NCBI RefSeq assembly: GCF_001880225.1
Contig: NZ_CP009654.1
Span: 496,001-560,000, forward strand
DNA from: Francisella frigiditurris
GTDB taxonomy: Bacteria; Pseudomonadota; Gammaproteobacteria; Francisellales; Francisellaceae
Length of the DNA stretch: 64,000 nt
Direction of reading: 5' to 3'
Made by a program: the position numbers and the translations under genes. Under the pieces are notes generated by a model. The model saw nothing but the letters and a program-made list of their open reading frames with translations, was not told the origin of the DNA and did not search any database. Of this stretch, positions 26,046 to 34,620 are shown piece after piece; the stretch's first letter is position 1, and the number at the start of each line of letters is the position of its first letter.

Positions 26046-26585
26046 TTAAGAGACTTTTAACCAAGAAACTTGGATGAATATGAAGAAAGCTGTATAGATG
26101 CCAACAAAAATGAAAGGCATGTATATTTCAAGTACTCTGATAGGCTTAAATGAACCCTTTTGACCAGCTATATATTCTTCAGTTAACCATGCTTTTGATG
26201 GTAATCTTCTTTCTATAGAAGGGACAATAGTGTTTTTTATTTGCACATGATGTCTAAAGAATCTTACAATTTTCCACCATGCATAACAGAAAACTATACC
26301 AGCGAAGAAAGGTATAGCGATTAAAGTTGGAGATGGAGGGTTATTAATATTTATATTATTGCTTACAGCAAGAGCAACGATTCCAACAATGAAAAGGTTC
26401 GTCACTAGGAAGAATAAATTGATAACGATTCTTCTAAAGCTAGTTCTGTCAGCAGACTCGACATACATTCTATATTGCTCTATAAGTAGAGTATTATACT
26501 GCTCATTCGACAAGTTGGTTTCATCATCATGGCTCCAAAGCTTATCTTGAATATCTTTATGATCTATTTCTTTTGATTTCTTCAT
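26046..26585 (-). CDS. ripA: RipA, cytoplasmic-membrane protein needed for intracellular growth
   Basis: This 179-residue protein has hydrophobic segments at about residues 53-75, 86-104 and 152-172 and a charged N-terminal cytoplasmic region, SKEIDHKDIQDKLWSHDDET. Size, topology and position (rpsA - tsaC - ripA on one strand) match RipA of Francisella tularensis. That protein is reported to be a conserved inner-membrane protein required for replication inside host cells. Its biochemical role is unknown; effects on lipid A/LpxA levels have been proposed. AAAGGA precedes the ATG. No minus-strand partner gene follows it here, since pta begins 17 bases away on the other strand. Confidence 0.78.
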   Translation of the reverse strand: MKKSKEIDHKDIQDKLWSHDDETNLSNEQYNTLLIEQYRMYVESADRTSFRRIVINLFFLVTNLFIVGIVALAVSNNININNPPSPTLIAIPFFAGIVFCYAWWKIVRFFRHHVQIKNTIVPSIERRLPSKAWLTEEYIAGQKGSFKPIRVLEIYMPFIFVGIYTAFFIFIQVSWLKVS

Positions 26586-26676
26586 TTTTTTCCTTTTACA
26601 AAAATCTCGGGAATTTGTTACACACTCATATGCTATTACATTTTTATATTTTTATCAATTTTATTCTATTGAAAGG

Positions 26677-27222
26677 CTAGCGTATTTGTATGTTTTTTAT
26701 GATATCTATTATCTTTGAAGGTTTAGTATTTAAGGTTTTATTTGTCTCTAATATTTTTATATTCGGAAAAGCGCTATCTATCATAGATGTGGTAGATAAG
26801 CTTTCATTACCAGATAAATTTGCACTTGTTGAAATTATAGCTTGACTTAGATTAGATGTTATTTTTTCTATGGTTTCATTATTTGTGAGCCTAACAGCAA
26901 TAGTATCTTTTCCCCCTGTTAGCCACGTTTCAGTATTTTTAGCTGGGACTATCCAAGTAGTAGGCTCTAAAGTTTCAGAGAATATTTTGTCAAGCTGTGC
27001 TTTTGATAATATTTCAAGTTTAATGAAATTTGCTAAATGTTTTGGGTTTGATGATATGATTATAAGACCTTTGCTTGGTTCTCTTCTTTTTAGAGAAAGA
27101 ATGGATTTGATTGCTGATTCATTTATTAAGCAACTAAAACCATAAATAGTATCTGTTGGAATAGCTACTATTTTATTTTCTTTCAAATCTTTTATTATTT
27201 CATCTATTTTAGATGTAAGCAC
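26677..27222 (-). CDS. tsaC: Threonylcarbamoyl-AMP synthase (Sua5/YrdC/TsaC family)
   Basis: This 181-residue YrdC-fold protein makes L-threonylcarbamoyladenylate from threonine, bicarbonate and ATP for the t6A37 modification of ANN-decoding tRNAs. Motifs are KIVAIPTDTIYGFSC near the N terminus, LKRREPSKGLIII in the nucleotide-binding cleft, and IISTSANLSGNESL. The length matches the single-domain TsaC form without the Sua5 C-terminal domain. It lies between rpsA and ripA on the minus strand, after the rpsA terminator, so it probably has its own promoter and may carry ripA. Confidence 0.9.
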   Translation of the reverse strand: MLTSKIDEIIKDLKENKIVAIPTDTIYGFSCLINESAIKSILSLKRREPSKGLIIISSNPKHLANFIKLEILSKAQLDKIFSETLEPTTWIVPAKNTETWLTGGKDTIAVRLTNNETIEKITSNLSQAIISTSANLSGNESLSTTSMIDSAFPNIKILETNKTLNTKPSKIIDIIKNIQIR

Positions 27223-27276
27223 AATATAACTTTATTTTTATATATAAATTATTGATATTTTACTTTATTTTTAAGA

Positions 27277-27311
27277 ATAAAAAAGCCCAAAAACCTTTTG
27301 ATTTATGGGCT
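27277..27311 (-). terminator. Rho-independent terminator of rpsA
   Basis: On the minus strand AGCCCA (27311-27306) pairs with TGGGCT (27289-27284), with three more A-T pairs inside the loop, and a run of T follows. It lies 34 bases after the rpsA stop codon. Confidence 0.8.
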
Positions 27312-27344
27312 ATGATGAATAAACAAATTTAATAAATAAAGAGA

Positions 27345-29015
27345 TTATTTTTTACTTAACTGCTCTTTAATTAGATCTCCAAGAGTTGTAGGAGTCATTT
27401 GCTCAACTTTGTAGTTAGACTTAGCTTTAGCAACATCACCTTCTTCTATTGCTTTTATAGATAAAGCAATACTTCTCTTTTTAGGATCTATGTTTACTAT
27501 GCGAGTTTCAATTTCTTGACCTTCGTTTAGCTCATCTCTAGCATCTTTAGTGTGATTAACTGAAATTTCAGATATTCTAATAAATCCATCAATATTATTA
27601 GTCTCATCAAGTAAAACGACCGCGCCATTTTCTTGGACTTTGATGATTTTACCTTTAACTAAAGATCCTTTAGGATTAGTTTCTGCAAATTGTCTGAAAG
27701 GATCTTCAGATAATTGCTTCATGCTAAGAGCTATTCTTTCTAGGTCAGTATTAACAGAAACAAGCACAGCTTCAACATCATCACCTTTTTTAAGTTCTTT
27801 AATTGCTTTTGCAGGATTATCCCAAGCAACATCAGATATGTGAACTAGACCATCAATTCCACCATCAAGACCGATAAATACACCAAATTCAGTAATAGAT
27901 CTGATTTTGCCATGAACTTTATCACCAACTTGGAAGTTCTTCTCAAATTCATTCCAAGGGTTTGGTCTACATTGTTTTATACCTAAAGATATTCTATGGT
28001 TGTCTGCATCTAGTTCAAGAACTATAACTTCAAGCTCTTGACCAATGCTTACAGCTTTATGAGGATTAACGTTCTTATTCGTCCAATCCATTTCAGATGT
28101 ATGAACTAAGCCTTCAATTCCTTCTTTAAGTTTTACGAAACATCCATAATCAGTGATGTTAGTAACTGTACCCATTAATTTAGTGCCAACAGGTAATTCT
28201 CTAGCAATATTCAACCAAGGATCTTCACCTAACTGTTTTATGCCTAGAGATATTCTTTGCTTCTCTTTGTCGAACTTAATTACTTTAACATCAATTTCTT
28301 CACCAATAGAAAGAACATCTGTTGGATGGCTAATTCTGCTCCAAGAAATATCTGTGATATGTAATAAACCATCTACACCACCAAGATCAACGAAAGCACC
28401 GAAGTCAGTAATGTTTTTAACAATACCTTTAACAACACTTCCTTCAGAGATTTTTTCAAGAAGAGCATCTTTATCACCTGAGTTATTTTCTTCAATAACA
28501 GCTTTTCTTGATACTACTATGTTGTTTCTCTTAGTATCTATTTTAACTACTTTAAGTTCGATATCTTTATCTTCTAGATGAGCAACATCTTTAATTGGTC
28601 TTACATCAACTAAAGATCCTGGTAAGAAAGCTCTTAAACCTTGTACTTCCATAGTATAACCACCTCTAACATGATTAGTGATTCTACCAAGTACAGTTTG
28701 GTTGTTTTCAAAAGCTTGTTCAATATTTTGCCAAAGCTCAATTTTCTTAGCTTTGTCTCTAGAAAGTCTAGTTTCACCATGACTATTATCTAAAGCATCT
28801 AAAACAACATTGATTTTATCGCCAACAGAAACTTCTAATTCTCCGTCGTTATTTTTTAATGAATCAGTAGGGATGAAAGATTCTGATTTCAATCCAGCAT
28901 CAATCATAGTGAAATCTTTATCTATGCTAACAACAGTAGCTTCGATTATTTTACCTACTCTCATTTCTGTTTGTTTTAGAGACTGTTCAAATAGTTCTTT
29001 GAAATTTTCTGACAT
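27345..29015 (-). CDS. rpsA: 30S ribosomal protein S1
   Basis: RpsA (556 residues) helps mRNAs with weak Shine-Dalgarno sequences bind the 30S subunit. Six S1 domains are visible in tandem. Typical strands include GSVVKGIVKNITDFGAFVDL, GTKLMGTVTNITDYGCFVKL, GDKVHGKIRSITEFGVFIGL and GSLVKGKIIKVQENGAVVLL, each followed by a GLVHISD-like turn. Length equals that of the E. coli protein. The 5' leader has competing hairpins and little Shine-Dalgarno complementarity, in keeping with the translational autoregulation known for rpsA in enterics. It ends in a clear terminator. Confidence 0.96.
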   Translation of the reverse strand: MSENFKELFEQSLKQTEMRVGKIIEATVVSIDKDFTMIDAGLKSESFIPTDSLKNNDGELEVSVGDKINVVLDALDNSHGETRLSRDKAKKIELWQNIEQAFENNQTVLGRITNHVRGGYTMEVQGLRAFLPGSLVDVRPIKDVAHLEDKDIELKVVKIDTKRNNIVVSRKAVIEENNSGDKDALLEKISEGSVVKGIVKNITDFGAFVDLGGVDGLLHITDISWSRISHPTDVLSIGEEIDVKVIKFDKEKQRISLGIKQLGEDPWLNIARELPVGTKLMGTVTNITDYGCFVKLKEGIEGLVHTSEMDWTNKNVNPHKAVSIGQELEVIVLELDADNHRISLGIKQCRPNPWNEFEKNFQVGDKVHGKIRSITEFGVFIGLDGGIDGLVHISDVAWDNPAKAIKELKKGDDVEAVLVSVNTDLERIALSMKQLSEDPFRQFAETNPKGSLVKGKIIKVQENGAVVLLDETNNIDGFIRISEISVNHTKDARDELNEGQEIETRIVNIDPKKRSIALSIKAIEEGDVAKAKSNYKVEQMTPTTLGDLIKEQLSKK

Positions 29016-29032
29016 ATATGTGTTTCCATTTT

Positions 29033-29092
29033 CCAGTGTGGTTGGTTAAACAATAATCTGACACTATCCACTGGTTATTAAAAAAATAGTGG
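29033..29092 (-). promoter_or_regulatory. Structured leader of rpsA mRNA, possible S1 autoregulation
   Basis: On the minus strand, CACTAT (29091-29086) can pair with ATAGTG (29067-29062). CCACT (29092-29088) can pair with AGTGG (29072-29068). CCAGTG (29074-29069) can pair with CACTGG (29038-29033). The three pairings compete for the same bases. Only a weak GGAAA purine stretch precedes the start codon. Confidence 0.4.
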
Positions 29093-29113
29093 CAGACAAA
29101 ATTGTAGTCTTTA

Positions 29114-29143
29114 ATATTAACTTATGATATGGTGAGACTTCAA
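29114..29143 (-). promoter_or_regulatory. Probable promoter of rpsA
   Basis: On the minus strand TTGAAG (29143-29138) and TAATAT (29119-29114) are 18 bases apart. The predicted leader to the rpsA ATG is about 90 bases and contains the competing hairpins. Confidence 0.45.
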
Positions 29144-29172
29144 GTAAAAAATTATTTAGTTATATATTTTTG

Positions 29173-29634
29173 ATGCTTTTTAATGAATCTGATATTTTTT
29201 TTATGAGAGAGGCTTATAGTCAATCACTATTGGCTAAAGAAAAAAACGAAATTCCAATAGGTGCGGTTTTGGTGAGGGATGGAGAGATAATTGGGAAAGC
29301 TCATAATTGTACTATAACTAATAATGATCCATCGGCACATGCTGAGGTGCTCGCGATAAGAATGGGAGCTGCTAGGTTAAATAATCATCGTTTAAATGAT
29401 ACTAAATTGTATGTAACATTAGAGCCGTGTATAATGTGTTTGGGTGTTTTGATTCAAGCTAGAGTGAATGAATTAGTTTTTGCGACACCTGATAGTAGAG
29501 TTGGAGTTTTTTCTCGCAAAAGATACTATGAAGATAAGGATCTGAATCATAATTTAAGTATTAGATCAGGATTGATGAAGAAAGAATGTGAAGTGCTTTT
29601 AAAAGATTTTTTTTTGGAAAGAAGAAATAAATAA
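29173..29634 (+). CDS. tadA: tRNA-specific adenosine deaminase
   Basis: TadA deaminates A34 to inosine in tRNA-Arg(ACG), and is essential in most bacteria. The zinc/catalytic motifs are HAEVLAIRMGAARL (His and the proton-shuttling Glu) and TLEPCIMCLGVLIQARV (PCxxC). The product has 153 residues from the ATG at 29173; a TTG just before it could add one. Near the 3' end there is a T9 run coding DFFLE. Ddl starts five bases after the stop, so tadA heads the division/cell-wall operon here. Confidence 0.93.
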   Translation: MLFNESDIFFMREAYSQSLLAKEKNEIPIGAVLVRDGEIIGKAHNCTITNNDPSAHAEVLAIRMGAARLNNHRLNDTKLYVTLEPCIMCLGVLIQARVNELVFATPDSRVGVFSRKRYYEDKDLNHNLSIRSGLMKKECEVLLKDFFLERRNK

Positions 29635-29638
29635 TTGT

Positions 29639-30526
29639 ATGAAAAAAGAAAAGATAGTTGTTTTATATGGTGGAGATTCTCCTGAGAGAGAAGTTTCTTT
29701 AGAGTCAGGAAAAGCTGTTTTAGCTGCATTACAGCAAGAAGGCTTCGATGTTCAGGGAGTTGACGCCTTTTCTAAGGAGCTTGTTGAAGAGATTTTAAGA
29801 ATTTCTCCAGATGTATGTTATATAGCTTTGCATGGTGAAGATGGTGAGAATGGACGCATTCAAGCATTGCTCGAGATTTTGAAAATTAAGCATACAGCAT
29901 CTGATACTCGTGCTAGTGTGATTACTATGGATAAGATGCTAAGTAAAGAGATATGGGAGAGAAATGGTCTCCTTACTCCTAAGGCAAGGCTTCTCACAGA
30001 GAGCTTAAAAGAATCTGGGGAGCTTAATTTTCCAGTTGTGATAAAGCCTACTAGTACTGGATCGAGTATTGGGATTACGAAAGTAAATCTTGAGATGGAG
30101 CTTGAGTTGGCTTATAAAGAAGCTGCTCAATATGGCGAGGTCATGATAGAAGAGTGGATCACTGGGAAAGAGATGACTGTAGCCGTTCTGAATGATGAAG
30201 TTTTTTCATCTGTTTGGATAGAGCCTAAAAATGAGTTTTATGATTATGAATCAAAATATGGTGGTCAGTCCATATATCATAGTCCAAGTGGATTGCCTGA
30301 TGATAAAGAATTAGAAATAAGAGAATTGGCGAAAAGAGCATATGATGTTCTGGGCTGTAAGGGGCATGCAAGAGTTGATTTTATTTATTCAGATAATAAG
30401 TTTTATTTGATAGAGATAAATACTTCCCCAGGCATGACAGAACATAGTTTATCTCCAAAATCAGCTAAAGCTTTGGGCTATAGTTTTAATGATTTAGTTA
30501 AAAAAGTTGTAGAACAGGCTAAATGA
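29639..30526 (+). CDS. ddl: D-alanine--D-alanine ligase
   Basis: Ddl joins two D-alanines with ATP for peptidoglycan precursor synthesis. The 295-residue ATP-grasp protein shows VVLYGGDSPEREVSLESGKA at the N terminus and the ATP-lid region KPTSTGSSIGITKV. The catalytic end has GHARVDFIYSD, FYLIEINTSPGMTEHSL and SPKSAKALGYSF. Length fits the DdlB form found in division clusters. Its last bases overlap the ftsQ start (ATGA), so the two are translationally coupled. Confidence 0.95.
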   Translation: MKKEKIVVLYGGDSPEREVSLESGKAVLAALQQEGFDVQGVDAFSKELVEEILRISPDVCYIALHGEDGENGRIQALLEILKIKHTASDTRASVITMDKMLSKEIWERNGLLTPKARLLTESLKESGELNFPVVIKPTSTGSSIGITKVNLEMELELAYKEAAQYGEVMIEEWITGKEMTVAVLNDEVFSSVWIEPKNEFYDYESKYGGQSIYHSPSGLPDDKELEIRELAKRAYDVLGCKGHARVDFIYSDNKFYLIEINTSPGMTEHSLSPKSAKALGYSFNDLVKKVVEQAK

Positions 30527-31197
30527 TAAAGATTGTAAAAAGATTTGTTTTATTTTTGATTTGTGTAGCCATTCTGTTGATCATCTTGTTTTTTGCTACA
30601 AGGATAGATGAGAATATATCTAAAGTTGATGTTGTATCAAATGATCAGCTTTTTTATATATCTAAACAAGATTTAATAGATAAAATTTTAGAGTCAAGCA
30701 ACAAGGGGTGGCTTGATTTCAATGCTGAGTCTTTGGAGTATTATATTTCTGACTTTCAAGGAACGGATTATACTTTGGTGAAGAAAATATGGCCATCAAC
30801 GTTAGTTGTTTATATTTATGAAAGAGAGCCTATTGCATATTGGGGCGAAAAAAAAGTTCTTTTAGATGATATGACTATTATTTCTCCAACTGTCTTTAAT
30901 TATGATAAATATCTACCTCGCATCAATGGTCCAGATAAGAATAAAGATTATATATACGGCGAATATTTAGATCTGGAAAGAATTGCTCAGAAAAACAATG
31001 TTGAGATAATTGATATGGATTATGAGGGGAATTTGTTTTCAGTGAAGCTGTCGGATGGTTTTTATGTAAAGCTTGGTTCAAAAGATCTTATTAAAAGATT
31101 TGAGAAATTTTTCAAATTTTATGAGCAAGTTAAAAATTATGAGAGTGTAAAATATTTTGATATGCGATATGATAATGGCTTTGTTGTGAAATATTAG
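30523..31197 (+). CDS. ftsQ: Cell division protein FtsQ
   Basis: This 224-residue bitopic membrane protein has one N-terminal transmembrane segment (about residues 7-25). A POTRA-like domain follows (SKVDVVSNDQLFYISKQDLIDKI), then the FtsQ/DivIB beta domain with KKIWPSTLVVYIYEREPIAYW, the characteristic region for this family. FtsQ links early Z-ring proteins to the FtsB/FtsL complex. It sits in the conserved ddl-ftsQ-ftsA-ftsZ order and its start codon overlaps the ddl stop. Confidence 0.92.
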   Translation: MIKIVKRFVLFLICVAILLIILFFATRIDENISKVDVVSNDQLFYISKQDLIDKILESSNKGWLDFNAESLEYYISDFQGTDYTLVKKIWPSTLVVYIYEREPIAYWGEKKVLLDDMTIISPTVFNYDKYLPRINGPDKNKDYIYGEYLDLERIAQKNNVEIIDMDYEGNLFSVKLSDGFYVKLGSKDLIKRFEKFFKFYEQVKNYESVKYFDMRYDNGFVVKY

Positions 31198-31221
31198 ATA
31201 TTATTTTATTATGTAAAGCAA

Positions 31222-31250
31222 TTGGTTTTTTTTAGCTAAACCTTTATAAT
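31222..31250 (+). promoter_or_regulatory. Promoter upstream of ftsA
   Basis: TTGGTT (31222-31227), a 17-base spacer and a perfect TATAAT (31245-31250) lie in the 107-base gap between ftsQ and ftsA. It would give ftsA-ftsZ expression independent of ddl-ftsQ. Confidence 0.55.
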
Positions 31251-31304
31251 TGTATACTAGATTATATTAACTTTGCCATTAATGGTTAGGATAGTGGGTA
31301 TTGT

Positions 31305-32570
31305 ATGGCTTTTGAAAGTGGTAATTTCTGTGCGCTTGATTTAGGTTCTTCAAAAATTACAGTTGCTATTGGTCAATTGGTTGAACAAGGAACGATAAAA
31401 ATACTTGGCGTAAGTCAGAAGAGATCAAAAGGTGTTAAACAAGGCGCTATTATAAATCTAGAAATGGCAATGGAAGCTATAAATGCAGCTTTAGATGAGG
31501 CTAGAGATATAGCAGGAGTTGATATTAATAGAGTAACTTTAGGTGTAAGTGCACCCAATGTTGCTGGTTTTAATTCTTATGGGTTAGCTGCTGTTGAGGG
31601 TGGCGAAGTTTCTATGACAGATTTAGCAATGGCAATTAAAACAGCAAAAGCTGTTCCTATGTCAGCTGATACCGAAATGTTGCATGTTTTGCAGAGAGAC
31701 TATGTTGTTGATGGACAGCCTGGAGTTACAGAGCCAATAGGAATGTTTGCTGTAAGGTTAGAGTCCAATGTGCATATAATCGTTGTGTCATCAAGATTAT
31801 TGCAGAACATAAGAAAAAGCATTGTGGGATGTGGCTTTGAAATTTCTGATATTGTTGCTGAACACTTATCTAGTAGTAGTTCTGTGCTTACATCAGATGA
31901 AAAAGATATGGGTGTTTGTTTAGTTAATATAGGAGCAGACTCAACAAGTGTTACTGTTTTTTCTGAAGGAAGTATTTGTTTTACTGATACACTGAAAGTT
32001 GGTGGAAATAGTATTTCTTCAGATATTTCTAAAGTTTTTAGGCTTCCTGTTGATGCTGCTGAGAGCCTTAAGTTACAGTATGGATATGCTACAAGCAAGC
32101 ATTTGAAAAATCCGGATGAAAAAATAGATATTCCTAATGCTCTAGGTAATGCAAAAAAGAGAATATCTGTGCAAGATCTCTCTCTAGTAATTGAAGCAAG
32201 AATGGAAGAAGTTTTTGAGATGCTTTATTCTAAATTAGATGAGAATAGATTATTAGAAACATTGTCTTCTGGGATTGTTTTTACAGGAGGAGGATCAAAA
32301 TTAAAAGGTTTGGCTAGATTGGGTGAGGAAATGTTTAGGCTTCCAGTAAGAGTTGGAGGTCCTATTGATGTGTTAGGGGCTAATGAAGTGGTTCATAATC
32401 CTTCTTACTCAACTGTTGTGGGACTTTTAAAATACGCAGCGATAAATAGTGTAGATTCCCCATCATCTGTAAGTAGCAGTAAAGAAGTTGATGTATCAGA
32501 AGATGAGAGTAAAGTTGATAAAAAAGGTTTAGTATCTTCTGTTAAAGGTTGGTTTTCCAATAATTTTTAA
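31305..32570 (+). CDS. ftsA: Cell division protein FtsA
   Basis: FtsA is the actin-like protein that tethers FtsZ to the membrane. In this 421-residue protein the ATPase phosphate loops are visible as ALDLGSSKITVAIG and VCLVNIGADSTSVTVF, and the adenosine region as GIVFTGGGSKLKGLARL. The SHS2 (1C) domain lies at about residues 85-165. A linker leads to the C-terminal amphipathic membrane-targeting helix VSSVKGWFSNNF. It is probably driven by its own promoter and followed 37 bases later by ftsZ. Confidence 0.95.
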   Translation: MAFESGNFCALDLGSSKITVAIGQLVEQGTIKILGVSQKRSKGVKQGAIINLEMAMEAINAALDEARDIAGVDINRVTLGVSAPNVAGFNSYGLAAVEGGEVSMTDLAMAIKTAKAVPMSADTEMLHVLQRDYVVDGQPGVTEPIGMFAVRLESNVHIIVVSSRLLQNIRKSIVGCGFEISDIVAEHLSSSSSVLTSDEKDMGVCLVNIGADSTSVTVFSEGSICFTDTLKVGGNSISSDISKVFRLPVDAAESLKLQYGYATSKHLKNPDEKIDIPNALGNAKKRISVQDLSLVIEARMEEVFEMLYSKLDENRLLETLSSGIVFTGGGSKLKGLARLGEEMFRLPVRVGGPIDVLGANEVVHNPSYSTVVGLLKYAAINSVDSPSSVSSSKEVDVSEDESKVDKKGLVSSVKGWFSNNF

Positions 32571-32607
32571 GAATTAATTTATAAAGGTAATAAAAGGAGA
32601 TTGAAGA

Positions 32608-33732
32608 ATGTTTGATTTTAATGACTCAATGGTGTCGAATGCTGTTATAAAAGTTGTTGGCGTTGGTGGCGGTGGCGGTAACGCTGTGCAGCACATGTGT
32701 GAAGAGGTTGAGGGTGTTGAATTTTATGTAATGAACACTGATGGTCAAGCATTATCTAGATCTAAAGTGGAAAATGTTCTACAAATTGGTACTAATCTTA
32801 CAAAAGGCCTTGGAGCTGGTGCAAATCCTGAAATAGGTAAGAGAGCTGCTACAGAAGATAGAAGTAAAATTGAGCAACTTTTAAGTGGTGCTGATATGGT
32901 ATTTATTACCGCTGGTATGGGAGGCGGTACTGGTACTGGTGGAGCTCCAATCGTTGCAGAGGTTGCTAGAGAAATGGGTATTCTTACTATAGCTGTTGTT
33001 ACAAAGCCTTTCCCATTTGAAGGACCAAGAAGAATGAAAGCAGCAGATTTTGGTATAGAGGAATTAACTAAACATGTTGATTCAATAATAACTGTTCCAA
33101 ATGAAAAATTATTAAGTGTACTTGGTAAAGGAGCTAGCCTTTTAGATGCATTCAAAGCAACTAATGATGTATTAGGAAATGCTGTTAAAGGGGTTTCTGA
33201 GCTTATAACGAAGCCTGGTTTAATAAACGTCGACTTCGCGGATGTTAGAGCTGTGATGACTAATATGGGTATAGCAATGATGGGTATGGGAGAAGCTTCT
33301 GGTGAAAATAGGGCTAGAGAAGCTGCTGAGGCTGCTATATCAAGTCCATTACTTGAAGATGTTAATTTAGATGGTGCTAAAGGAGTAATTGTTAATATTA
33401 CTGCTGGCATGGATATGTCTATCGGTGAGTTTGAAGAAGTTGGTGAGGTGATTAGATCATTTATCTCTGATGATGCTATAGTTATAGCTGGTACAGTTAT
33501 TGATCCTGAAGTTACTGAGACTATGAAAGTCACTGTAGTTGTTACTGGTATAGAAAAAGTAGCTTCTAAGAAAGGTTTTGGTTTAGAAAAAAGTTCTTCA
33601 GCGAGAGAATCTTCTAGTCCATCTGCTCCATCTTTCTTAAGAAAAGAAACGGAAGTTGCTTCAAACAACTCACAAGAGTCGGCTAAAGAAACTAGTCAAG
33701 CAGATATTCCAAGCTTCTTAAGAAGAAGATAA
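32608..33732 (+). CDS. ftsZ: Cell division protein FtsZ
   Basis: This tubulin-like GTPase of 374 residues forms the division ring. The GTP signature is [16 protein letters not shown], preceded by [17 protein letters not shown], and the T7 loop is [11 protein letters not shown]. The disordered C-terminal linker carries two peptides of the conserved FtsA/ZipA-binding type: APSFLRK at about 340-346 and DIPSFLRRR at 366-374, the extreme C terminus. Most FtsZ proteins have one. A strong AAAAGGAG precedes the ATG. A large minus-strand ORF across the gene is an antisense shadow. Confidence 0.96.
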   Translation: MFDFNDSMVSNAVIKVVGVGGGGGNAVQHMCEEVEGVEFYVMNTDGQALSRSKVENVLQIGTNLTKGLGAGANPEIGKRAATEDRSKIEQLLSGADMVFITAGMGGGTGTGGAPIVAEVAREMGILTIAVVTKPFPFEGPRRMKAADFGIEELTKHVDSIITVPNEKLLSVLGKGASLLDAFKATNDVLGNAVKGVSELITKPGLINVDFADVRAVMTNMGIAMMGMGEASGENRAREAAEAAISSPLLEDVNLDGAKGVIVNITAGMDMSIGEFEEVGEVIRSFISDDAIVIAGTVIDPEVTETMKVTVVVTGIEKVASKKGFGLEKSSSARESSSPSAPSFLRKETEVASNNSQESAKETSQADIPSFLRRR

Positions 33733-33759
33733 TTTCTTTTTCAGGAAAAAGGGGATAAT

Positions 33760-34620
33760 ATGCATCAAAAAACAATTTCAAAGCCTTTTAAGGTTACTGG
33801 TATAGGTTTACATTCTGGTGTTGATGTATCTATGACAGTCCTTCCAGCAAATGTTGATCATGGAATAGTCTTTCGTAGAATAGACTTAAGTCCTAATGTT
33901 GATATAAAAGTTGGCATTTCTAATATAAAAGAAGCTATTATGTGTACTTTGCTTACTAAAGATGGAAATGAGAAACTTTCTGTATCAACTATTGAGCATC
34001 TGATGTCTGCTTTTGCTATGTATGAAATTGATAATGTCTTAATTGAGGTCAATGCTCCTGAACTTCCAGTTATGGATGGTAGTTCTTATGAATTTACTCA
34101 ACTTTTAAATAAGGCTGGAGTTGTTGAGCAAGATAGTAAAAGAAAGGGCATTAAAATTTTAAAACCTGTAAAAGTTGAACATGAAGGAAAGTTTGCAGAG
34201 GTTTTACCAAGTGATACTCTTAAATATGAATTCAAAATTAAGTGGGATCATCCTGTAATAGCTGCAACTAAGGATCATATTGTGTTTGAGCATAATTTAG
34301 ATGCTTATATAGAGATGGTTTCAAAAGCTAGAACATTTGGATTTTATGAGCAGCTTGCATATTTGCATCAAAATAACTTGGCTAAAGGAGCATCATTAGA
34401 TAATGCTGTTGGTATTACTAATGAGGGTGTGTTGAATGAAGGAGGCCTTCGTTATGAAGATGAATTCGTGAGACATAAGCTTTTAGATGCTATTGGTGAC
34501 TTTTATGTTGGCGGTTACATCTTAGGACACTTTAATTGCTATAAATCAGGACATACGTTAAATAATAGACTTCTACATGCTGTTTTTGCTGATAAAAGCG
34601 CGTGGGAATATATTAGTTAG
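33760..34620 (+). CDS. lpxC: UDP-3-O-acyl-N-acetylglucosamine deacetylase
   Basis: LpxC catalyses the committed step of lipid A synthesis, a zinc-dependent deacetylation. Zinc and catalytic residues are visible in STIEHLMSAFAMYEIDN (His), RHKLLDAIGDFYVGG (His and Asp) and CYKSGHTLNNRLLHA (His). The product has 286 residues, a little shorter than the E. coli protein (305). It closes the tadA-ddl-ftsQAZ-lpxC cluster, as in many Gammaproteobacteria. Its 3' end overlaps the converging dnaX gene by eight bases. Confidence 0.95.
   Translation: MHQKTISKPFKVTGIGLHSGVDVSMTVLPANVDHGIVFRRIDLSPNVDIKVGISNIKEAIMCTLLTKDGNEKLSVSTIEHLMSAFAMYEIDNVLIEVNAPELPVMDGSSYEFTQLLNKAGVVEQDSKRKGIKILKPVKVEHEGKFAEVLPSDTLKYEFKIKWDHPVIAATKDHIVFEHNLDAYIEMVSKARTFGFYEQLAYLHQNNLAKGASLDNAVGITNEGVLNEGGLRYEDEFVRHKLLDAIGDFYVGGYILGHFNCYKSGHTLNNRLLHAVFADKSAWEYIS

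Noticed and set aside
29605-29617. T9 run near the 3' end of tadA as a phase-variation site
   Set aside because: A and T runs are common in this AT-rich sequence, the run affects only the last few codons, and tadA is normally essential.
32745-33668. A 307-codon open frame on the minus strand across ftsZ
   Set aside because: It is an antisense shadow: ftsZ has all expected motifs, and the minus-strand translation is low-complexity Ser/Thr/Ile/Ala-rich with no ribosome binding site.
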